Positions 14,712 through 21,504 of a DNA stretch of 41,435 nt are shown here, piece by piece (position 1 is the stretch's first letter; each line of letters begins with the position of its first letter). Below the pieces are notes generated by a model, which saw only the letters and a program-made list of their open reading frames with translations, was not told the DNA's origin and searched no databases. Position numbers and translations under genes: made by a program. Origin of the DNA: Schlegelella_A sp038241255 (GTDB lineage Bacteria; Pseudomonadota; Gammaproteobacteria; Burkholderiales; Burkholderiaceae_C); NCBI GenBank assembly GCA_038241255.1, contig JBBRFW010000021.1, forward strand, positions 1-41,435, given 5' to 3'.

Positions 14712-16001
14712 ATGGCCGACATCCACTACACCAACGTCCGCATCTTCGACGGTGGCGGCGAAGCGCCGTTCATGGGCGAAGTGCTGGTGCAGGGTGAGAG
14801 GATCGCCCGCGTCGTGCGCAGCACCAGCGGCCTTCGCGCCGCGCCGGTGGGTGGCGCGCGCGTCGTCGACGGCGCCGGCGCGTTCCTGATGCCGGGCATG
14901 GTCGAGGCGCACACGCACTTCTCGTGGAACGATCAGCCGACGCTCGACGCCATCCAGCGCATGCCGCCTGAGGAGCACATCCTCTGGTGCGCCGAGGTCG
15001 CCAAGCGCTACCTCGACATGGGCTGGACGAGCTGCGTCGGCGCGGCCGCCGCCAAGCCGCGCCTCGATGTCGTCATCCGCAACGCCATCGAGAACGGCAC
15101 GATCGTCGGGCCGCGCTACCTCGCCGCGAGCCAGGAAATCACGGTGCCAGGCGGCCTCGGCGACACGACGCAGCCGCACTTGCCGCAGTCCGACTTCGCG
15201 TTCGGCGCGATCGTCAGCGGTCCCGAGGAGATGCGGCGCTGCGTTCGCATGTTCGTTAAGTGGGGCGTCGATTCGCTGAAGATCAACCTTTCAGGCGAAT
15301 CGATCACGGGCATGCCGAGCGACCGCTGCCAGTTCACCGATCTCGAGATCGCGACCTGCGTCGAGGAGGCGAAGGCCTGGGGCAAGCGGGTCGCCGCGCA
15401 CGCGCGCTCGTGCAACTCGATCAAGCGCTGCGTGACGCACGGCATCGAAGTGATCTACCACGCTAGCTTCACCGACACAGAAACGCTCGACCTACTCGAA
15501 GAGCACAAGATGGAGCACTTCATCGCCCCCGGGCTGGCGTGGCTCATCAACACCTGTCACCACGCGAGCGAGTGGGGCCTGACCCCCGAGGTGACTAAGA
15601 AGATGGGCTACCACCGCGAGCTGGAGGCCGCGGTGGAGACGATGAAGCAGCTGCGCCGGCGCGGCGTGCGTATCCTGCCCGGCGGCGACTACGGTTTCGC
15701 CTGGACGCCGCACGGCACCAACGCCAAGGACCTCGAGTACTTCGTCAAGGTCGTCGGCATGAGCACGATGGAAGCGCTGCTCTCTGCGACTGCCTGGGGC
15801 GGGCCGATGATGAAAATGGGCAAGTCGATCGGCTACGTTCGCGAGGGCTGCTATGCCGACCTGCTGCTGATCGACGGCGACCCGCTCGCCGACATCACGA
15901 TCCTGCAGGACAAGTCGCGCATCCTTTCGGTGATGAAGGGGGGCGAGTTCCACCGCGCGCCGCCGGTGCGCGCGGCCCGGACGACGCGCTGGGCAGCCTG
16001 A
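14712..16001 (+). CDS. Amidohydrolase-superfamily enzyme, first of a tandem pair
   Basis: 429 residues, with GGAG 7 nt before the ATG. It follows the prolidase/imidazolonepropionase-like layout. A small N-terminal beta sandwich (YTNVRIFDG...GEVLVQGERI) is followed by H67-x-H69 in VEAHTHFSW, K190 in DSLKINLSGE as the probable carbamylated metal bridge, H230 in AAHARS, H250 in IYHASFTD, and D326 in LPGGDYG. PLADITILQD closes the sandwich. All metal ligands are present, so it should be an active binuclear metallohydrolase acting on an amide, cyclic amide or peptide-like bond. Its paralogue follows 13 bp later. Cytoplasmic: no signal peptide. Confidence 0.92.
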   Translation: MADIHYTNVRIFDGGGEAPFMGEVLVQGERIARVVRSTSGLRAAPVGGARVVDGAGAFLMPGMVEAHTHFSWNDQPTLDAIQRMPPEEHILWCAEVAKRYLDMGWTSCVGAAAAKPRLDVVIRNAIENGTIVGPRYLAASQEITVPGGLGDTTQPHLPQSDFAFGAIVSGPEEMRRCVRMFVKWGVDSLKINLSGESITGMPSDRCQFTDLEIATCVEEAKAWGKRVAAHARSCNSIKRCVTHGIEVIYHASFTDTETLDLLEEHKMEHFIAPGLAWLINTCHHASEWGLTPEVTKKMGYHRELEAAVETMKQLRRRGVRILPGGDYGFAWTPHGTNAKDLEYFVKVVGMSTMEALLSATAWGGPMMKMGKSIGYVREGCYADLLLIDGDPLADITILQDKSRILSVMKGGEFHRAPPVRAARTTRWAA

Positions 16002-16014
16002 GGAGGCGAACGCC

Positions 16015-17301
16015 ATGGACAACACCACGCTCTTCACCAACGTACGCATCCTCGACGGCACTGGCACGATGCCCTACGCCGGCAACGTCTTGGTCCAGGG
16101 CAACCGGATTCGCAGCGTCGGCCGCTCGAGCGCAGCGCTCGCGCCGACCGGCGCGACCGTGATCGACGGCGCCGGCGCGGCGCTGATGCCCGGCATGTGC
16201 GAGGCGCACACCCATTTCTCCTGGAACGACGCCGCGACGCTAAGCGCGATCCAGACCATGCCGCTCGAGGAGCACGTGCTCTGGTGCGCCAAGGTAGCGA
16301 AGCTGTACCTCGAGGCTGGCTTCACCTCGTGCGTCGGCGCGGCCTGCGCGAAGCCGCGACTCGATGTCGTGATCCGCAACGCGATCAATTCCGGCCAGAT
16401 CCCGGGCCCGCGCTACCTCGCCGCGAGCCAGGAGATTACCGTGCCCGGCGGCCTCGGCGACGAAACCTTGCCGCACCTGCCGTTCCCGGAGTTCAGCTTC
16501 GGCGTCAACGTCAATTCCGCCGACGAGATGCGAAAGGCGGTGCGCCTGTTCCTCAAGTACGGCGTCGACTCGATCAAGCTCAACCTCTCAGGCGACAACT
16601 TCACGCCCGACTCGCCATCGAACACGACCTGGATGAGCGACGCCGAGGTCGCCGCGGCGATGGATGAGGTGCGCGTTCGCGGCAAGCGCGGCACGGCGCA
16701 CGCGCGCTCGGCGGCTAGCGTCAAGCAAGCGCTGCGCCACGGCATCGACGTGATATATCACGCGAGCTACACCGACACCGAGACGCTCGACCTGCTCGAG
16801 GCGGCGAAGGACCGGGTCTTCGTCGCCCCCGGCATCGCCATCCTCTACGCCATGCTCAACGAGGCCGAGGCCTGGGGCATCACGCGCGCCAAGGCGACGG
16901 CGATGGGCTATCAGCACGAGTGGGACGCGGCGCTCGAGTCGCTTCGCGCGATGCACAAGCGCGGCATCCGCATCCTGCCCGGCGGCGACTACGGCTTCGC
17001 CTTCACGCCGCACGGTCAGAACGCGCGGGACCTCGAGTTCTTCGTCAAGTACCTCGGCTTCACGCCGATGGAGGCGATCCGCTGCGCGACGCTCTACGGC
17101 GGCCAGATCATGATGAAGCCGAACGAGCTCGGCACGATCCGCGACGGCTACCTCGCCGATTTGCTGCTCGTCGACGGCGATCCGCTCGCCAACCTCTCGA
17201 TCCTGCGCGATCCGAAACGCATCCTCGCCGTGATGAAGGACGGCGTGTTCGCCAAGTCGCCCGAGATCGCGGCGCAACGGCGCTGGGAGCACGCCGCGTG
17301 A
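16015..17301 (+). CDS. Amidohydrolase-superfamily enzyme, second of a tandem pair
   Basis: 428 residues, clearly a paralogue of the preceding gene: shared stretches include AHTHFSWND, KPRLDVVIRNAI, GPRYLAASQEITVPGGLGD and ILPGGDYGFA. Ligands H65, H67, K188, H229, H249 and D325 are all kept. It differs most in the substrate-side loops: NFTPDSPSNTTWMSD here against SITGMPSDRCQFTD in its neighbour, and the region around residue 275-300. A GAGGAGG ribosome-binding site precedes the ATG. The pair may handle two stereoisomers or related substrates, or form a heteromer; this is inference. Its stop overlaps the GTG of the permease gene. Confidence 0.92.
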   Translation: MDNTTLFTNVRILDGTGTMPYAGNVLVQGNRIRSVGRSSAALAPTGATVIDGAGAALMPGMCEAHTHFSWNDAATLSAIQTMPLEEHVLWCAKVAKLYLEAGFTSCVGAACAKPRLDVVIRNAINSGQIPGPRYLAASQEITVPGGLGDETLPHLPFPEFSFGVNVNSADEMRKAVRLFLKYGVDSIKLNLSGDNFTPDSPSNTTWMSDAEVAAAMDEVRVRGKRGTAHARSAASVKQALRHGIDVIYHASYTDTETLDLLEAAKDRVFVAPGIAILYAMLNEAEAWGITRAKATAMGYQHEWDAALESLRAMHKRGIRILPGGDYGFAFTPHGQNARDLEFFVKYLGFTPMEAIRCATLYGGQIMMKPNELGTIRDGYLADLLLVDGDPLANLSILRDPKRILAVMKDGVFAKSPEIAAQRRWEHAA

Positions 17302-18245
17302 GGGAGCAGCGAAAGAAGATCGCGCTCTGGCTCCTGTTCGCAGGGCCGATCGCGGTGTTCTCGGTCTGGGCCATCGCCGACAACGCGCCGCTCTATTTCA
17401 AGACCTTGCTCAACGGCCTGACGCTCGCCTCGCTCTACTTCCTCGTCGCCAGCGGCTTCACGCTGGTCTTCGGGCTGATGCGAAACGTCAACCTCGCGCA
17501 CGGGTCGCTCTTCCTGCTTGGTGCCTACGTCGGCTGGATCGTAGGCGAGAACACCAACTCGTGGCTGCTCGCCGTCGCCGCCGGATTCCTCTCGGCGGCG
17601 GTCGTGGGCCTCCTCATGCAGGTGCTCATCTTCCGCTTCATGGAAGGCCAGGACTTGCGCCAGACGCTGGTGACGATCGGCCTGTCCATCGTCCTGGCCG
17701 ACCTCTTGCTCTGGGGTTTCGGCGGCGAGATCTACACCTTCGATCCGCCCGCCTGGATCTACGGGTCGACCGTGCTGCCGGTGGTCGAGAAGTTTCCGAC
17801 TTACCGGATCTTCGTGCTGCTCGCTGCGATCGCCATCGGCATCGGCCTGTGGACATTCCTCGCCAGGACACGCGTTGGCATGATGATCCGCGCCGGCGTC
17901 GACGACCGCGGCATGCTCGCCGCGTCGGGCGTCAGCGTGCAGCTCGTTTTCGCGACGACGTTCGCGATCGGTGCCGGCCTGGCCGGGCTGGCCGGCGTCG
18001 TCGGCGGCACGGCCCTCTCGATCTCACCGGGCGAGGACACGCGCTACCTGCTCGCCTCGCTCGTCGTCGTCATCGTCGGCGGCATGGGCAGCGTCGTCGG
18101 CGCCTCGATCGGCGCGCTGCTGATCGGCCTCGCCGAGCAATTCGGCCTCGCCTACGCGCCTACGTACAGCGTCGTTTTCACGTTCGTCATCATGGTCGTG
18201 GCCCTCGCGTTCCGGCCGCGCGGCCTCATGGGCAAGGCCGGATGA
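17298..18245 (+). CDS. HAAT ABC transporter permease, LivH type (accessory operon)
   Basis: 315 residues from the GTG at 17298 that overlaps the amidohydrolase stop (GTGA). A long open frame upstream is only a shadow. LivH features: TLLNGLTLASLYFLVASGFT, GLMRNVNLAHGSLFLLGAY, RAGVDDRGMLAASGVSVQ as the cytoplasmic coupling loop, and VVVIVGGMGSVVGASIGA near the end. The first helix carries an extra N-terminal segment compared with the livH at 679. Its direct coupling to the amidohydrolases is the strongest hint that the imported solute is their substrate. Confidence 0.92.
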   Translation: MREQRKKIALWLLFAGPIAVFSVWAIADNAPLYFKTLLNGLTLASLYFLVASGFTLVFGLMRNVNLAHGSLFLLGAYVGWIVGENTNSWLLAVAAGFLSAAVVGLLMQVLIFRFMEGQDLRQTLVTIGLSIVLADLLLWGFGGEIYTFDPPAWIYGSTVLPVVEKFPTYRIFVLLAAIAIGIGLWTFLARTRVGMMIRAGVDDRGMLAASGVSVQLVFATTFAIGAGLAGLAGVVGGTALSISPGEDTRYLLASLVVVIVGGMGSVVGASIGALLIGLAEQFGLAYAPTYSVVFTFVIMVVALAFRPRGLMGKAG

Positions 18246-19393
18246 GCGCGTCGCAGTGGCGCCGCGCCATGAACTCGTCGGCGGCGGCCGCCGCGCCGTC
18301 GAGCGCGGCGCGTGCGCCGCGCTCGCAGCACTTGGCGCCCTCGTCGGCAGCGGCCGCAGCCGGGGACGTCGCCCCGACCTCGCCGTGGCTGGCCCGTCTG
18401 GCCGCCCGCATCCGGCCGCGCCACCTCTTCGTCCTCGCCGCGGTCGTGCTCTATCCCTTCATCGCGTCGCCATTCTTCACTTACCAGATCGGCGCACAGT
18501 CGCTTGCGCTCGGCCTGATCGCGCTCTCGCTCACGTTCCTCGGGGGGTATGGCGGCATGGTGTCGCTGGCGCAGATGACGGTCGCCGGCCTGGCCGGCTA
18601 CCTGGTCGCGATCTTAGGCACCAGTAGCGTGGCGACGATCAGCCTCGGCTGGCCGTGGTGGCTCGCGACCGCGTTCGCGATCGTCGGTGCGACCGCGCTT
18701 GCGGCGGCGATTGGCTGGCTCTCGGTGCGCACCGAGGGCATCTACACGATCATGATCACGCTCGCGATCGGCGTCGCCTTCTTCTACCTCGCTCAGCAGA
18801 ATTACACCGTCTTCAGCGGCTTCCAGGGCTTCAGCAGGGTCGCCGCGCCCGAGATATTCGGCATCGACTTCAAGGAGCCGGTGCCGTTCTACTTCACCGC
18901 GCTGGCGTGCGCGCTGGCCGGCTACTTCCTCGTTCGCCATCTCGTGCGTGCGCCTTTCGGTGTCGCGCTGCAGGGCATCCGCGACAACCCGCGCCGGATG
19001 GCATCGCTCGGCTTCCACGTCACCGCGCACCGCGTCGCCGCGTACGCGGTATCGGGGCTGCTCGCCGCGGTCGGCGGCGTGCTAATGGTCTGGTACAACG
19101 GCCGCATCTCGCCGGGCACCGTCAACCTGGCGGCGATGATCGGCATCCTGATCATCGCCGTGCTCGGCGGCATGAAGCACCCGATCGGCGCCTTCATCGG
19201 CGCGCTCGTTTACGTTCTGCTGCAGAACTTCGCGATCGACCTTTTCATCCGCGAGCGCTTCAACCTCGTCATCGGCGGCGTCTTCCTCGCCATCGTCCTG
19301 TTTTCCCCCGATGGTCTGCTCGGGCTCTGGGCGAAGCTTCGCTCAGTCCTGGTCCGGACCCAGATTTCCCACCCGAAGAGGAGACATCAGTGA
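18242..19393 (+). CDS. HAAT ABC transporter permease, LivM type, with Ala-rich N-terminal extension
   Basis: 383 residues; the ATG at 18242 overlaps the LivH stop (ATGA). The permease core begins around residue 58 (HLFVLAAVVLYPFIAS) and shows LTFLGGYGGMVSLAQMTVAG, RTEGIYTIMITLAIGV, APFGVALQGIRDNPRRM and AVLGGMKHPIGAFIGA. The first ~55 residues are low-complexity Ala, Ser, Pro and Arg without membrane character, unusual for LivM. Either this is a cytoplasmic tail or translation begins at a later codon, but coupling favours the first ATG. Partner of the preceding LivH-type gene. Confidence 0.9.
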   Translation: MSASQWRRAMNSSAAAAAPSSAARAPRSQHLAPSSAAAAAGDVAPTSPWLARLAARIRPRHLFVLAAVVLYPFIASPFFTYQIGAQSLALGLIALSLTFLGGYGGMVSLAQMTVAGLAGYLVAILGTSSVATISLGWPWWLATAFAIVGATALAAAIGWLSVRTEGIYTIMITLAIGVAFFYLAQQNYTVFSGFQGFSRVAAPEIFGIDFKEPVPFYFTALACALAGYFLVRHLVRAPFGVALQGIRDNPRRMASLGFHVTAHRVAAYAVSGLLAAVGGVLMVWYNGRISPGTVNLAAMIGILIIAVLGGMKHPIGAFIGALVYVLLQNFAIDLFIRERFNLVIGGVFLAIVLFSPDGLLGLWAKLRSVLVRTQISHPKRRHQ

Positions 19394-20643
19394 AAGTAAC
19401 GAAGAGACTGTGGATGCGATCGATCGTCGGCGCAGCGGCAACTGCGACGTTGATGGGCTCGGCATGGGCGCAAGAGACGCTCAAGATCGGCCTGCTCGCC
19501 AACCTCGAAGGCCCGTTCGCGGTGCCGGGCCAGGACGGCTACCGCGGCGCCGACATGGCGCTGAAGGAAAAGAACGGCATGGCCGGCGGCAAGAAGATCG
19601 AGTTCGTCAAGGTCTCGTCCGACGCGACGCCCGACAAGGCGGTCGCCATGACGCGCAAGGCGGTCGAGCAGGACAAGGTCCAGATCATGATCGGGCCGCT
19701 CTCGGGCGACGAGGGCATCGCGGTCAAGAACTACGCCAAGACCAAGCCCGACATCACCTTCATCAACGGCTCGTCGGGCGCGCAGGCGACGACACTCAGC
19801 GATCCGGCGGCGAACTTCTATCGCTTCAATACCGAAGGCGCGCAGTGGATGGTCGGCGTCGGCGAGGCGGCGCTCGCAAAGGGCTACAAGAAGGTCTTCC
19901 TCGTGGCCGAGGACTACGGGTTCCCGTACTCGCAGGTCCAGGGCTTCATGGCCAGCTATTGCGCCAAGGGCGGCAAGGTGGTCGACAAGGCGTGGGTGCC
20001 CCTCGGCACCAAGGACTATGCCGCAGTGGTCGCGAAGATTCCCAAGGACATCGACGCCGTCGTCGTCGTCCTCGGCGGCTCGGACGCGGTGAACTTCCTC
20101 AACCAGTACGAGCAGGCGGGCGGCAACAAGCCGATGGTCGGCGGCTCGATCACGGTCGACCAGACGGTGCTCAACTACAAGGGCAAGCGCCGCGAGTCGC
20201 TGCTCGGCACGATGTCGGCCGGGCCGATGGCCGACTCGATCGACACGCCCGAGTGGAAGAAGTTCGTCGCCGACTACAAGGCGCAGTTCAAGGACGGCTT
20301 CCCGAGCCCGTCGCTGTTCGCCTATCTTTACTACATCAACACCCGGGCCACGCTCGAGGCGCTCGATGCGGTGAAGGGCGACCTCTCGAACGGCCAGAAG
20401 GCCTATCGCGCGGCGCTGCAGAAGACCAACTTCAAGGGCCCGGCCGGCGAAGTGAAGATCGACGCCAACCGCAACGGCGTCGGCTCGACCTACATCACGG
20501 AAGTGACGAAGGCGCCCGACGGCTCGTTCTACAACAAGGTCGTCAAGGTCGTGCCGAACATCTCGCAGACGCTCGGGCTGCCGGAAGCCGACTTCAAGAA
20601 GATGGGCCTGGGCTCGCGCGACGTGCCCGACTGCCGCAAGTAG
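19390..20643 (+). CDS. HAAT ABC transporter substrate-binding protein (accessory operon)
   Basis: 417 residues from the GTG at 19390, which overlaps the LivM stop and follows a GAGGAGA site. The signal peptide VKVTKRLWMRSIVGAAATAT ends at SAWA/QE (cleavage near residue 27). The mature start ETLKIGLLANLEGPFAVPGQ is the typical type-1 binding-protein opening. FINGSSGAQATTLSDPAANFYRF and VFLVAEDYGFPYSQVQGF line the usual ligand cleft. It captures the solute for the permeases on either side. Relatives bind amino acids, amides, urea or aromatic acids; I cannot choose from the sequence alone. Confidence 0.92.
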   Translation: MKVTKRLWMRSIVGAAATATLMGSAWAQETLKIGLLANLEGPFAVPGQDGYRGADMALKEKNGMAGGKKIEFVKVSSDATPDKAVAMTRKAVEQDKVQIMIGPLSGDEGIAVKNYAKTKPDITFINGSSGAQATTLSDPAANFYRFNTEGAQWMVGVGEAALAKGYKKVFLVAEDYGFPYSQVQGFMASYCAKGGKVVDKAWVPLGTKDYAAVVAKIPKDIDAVVVVLGGSDAVNFLNQYEQAGGNKPMVGGSITVDQTVLNYKGKRRESLLGTMSAGPMADSIDTPEWKKFVADYKAQFKDGFPSPSLFAYLYYINTRATLEALDAVKGDLSNGQKAYRAALQKTNFKGPAGEVKIDANRNGVGSTYITEVTKAPDGSFYNKVVKVVPNISQTLGLPEADFKKMGLGSRDVPDCRK

Positions 20644-20670
20644 ACGGCGAAGAAGAACAGCGAACGATCG

Positions 20671-21504
20671 ATGGCCTCGATCACGTCGCTTCGCCCGCGC
20701 AATCGCCTCGACAGCGGGGCGCGGGCGCGGCCGGGCGCCTCGCTAGGCAGCGCCCTGCTGTCGGGGGATGCGCTGGTGCTCGCCGGCGTGACGCGCGCCT
20801 TCGGCGCGCTGCGCGCCGTCGACGACGTGTCGTTCTCGGTCGCCGCCGGCGAGAAGGCGGCGATTCTCGGCTCCAACGGTGCCGGCAAGACGACGCTCTT
20901 CAACGCCATCACCGGCGACTTCCCGCCCACTGCAGGGCGGATCCATTTCTTCGGCGAAGACATCACCGGGCTGCCACCGCATGAGCGCATCAGGAAGGGC
21001 CTGCGGCGCACCTACCAGTCTTCGCTGCTCTTTCGCGACCTCACGGTCCGCGATAACCTGTTCCTCGCCGTGCGCGGCGTCGCCAGCGGCCGCTTCAGCT
21101 TTCGGCGCGCCGGCTCGACGCACGGTTCCACCGTCGCCACCAACGACCTGCTCGATCGCGCGCGCCTCGCGCATATCGCCGACACCCGGGTCGCCGACCT
21201 CGCCCACGGCCAGCAGCGCCAGCTCGAGATCGGCATGGCGCTGGCGGGCGCGCCACGGCTGATCCTGTTCGACGAGCCGGCCGCGGGCCTCTCGCCCGCC
21301 GAGCGTCGTGAGCTCGTCGCGCTGCTGGCCTCGCTGCCGCCGCACATGAGCTTCCTTCTCATCGAGCACGACCTCGAGATCGCGATGCGCGCAGCGACGC
21401 GCGTGACCGTGATGCACAACGGGCGCGTGCTGAAGACCGGCACGCCCGACGAAATCGAGAACGACGCCCAGGTGCAGGCGATCTATATGGGCGGTAAACG
21501 CTGA
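20671..21504 (+). CDS. HAAT ABC transporter ATP-binding protein, LivG type
   Basis: 277 residues. Walker A is GSNGAGKTT, the Q-loop TYQSSLLF, the signature region ADLAHGQQRQLEIGMALAG (LAHGQQ in place of LSxGQ, as is common in LivG), Walker B LILFDEPAAGLSP, and the H-loop LLIEHDLEIAM. The first ~35 residues (an Arg/Gly/Ala-rich stretch) precede the conserved LVLAGVTRAFGALRAVDDV and look dispensable. The linker RGVASGRFSFRRAGST is characteristic of LivG. It energises import together with the LivF domain encoded next; its stop overlaps that start by 1 bp. Confidence 0.93.
   Translation: MASITSLRPRNRLDSGARARPGASLGSALLSGDALVLAGVTRAFGALRAVDDVSFSVAAGEKAAILGSNGAGKTTLFNAITGDFPPTAGRIHFFGEDITGLPPHERIRKGLRRTYQSSLLFRDLTVRDNLFLAVRGVASGRFSFRRAGSTHGSTVATNDLLDRARLAHIADTRVADLAHGQQRQLEIGMALAGAPRLILFDEPAAGLSPAERRELVALLASLPPHMSFLLIEHDLEIAMRAATRVTVMHNGRVLKTGTPDEIENDAQVQAIYMGGKR

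Noticed and set aside
17561..18241. Upstream extension of the accessory LivM frame
   Set aside because: The part before 18242 overlaps the LivH gene out of frame and is Arg-rich noise; the ATGA overlap marks the real start.
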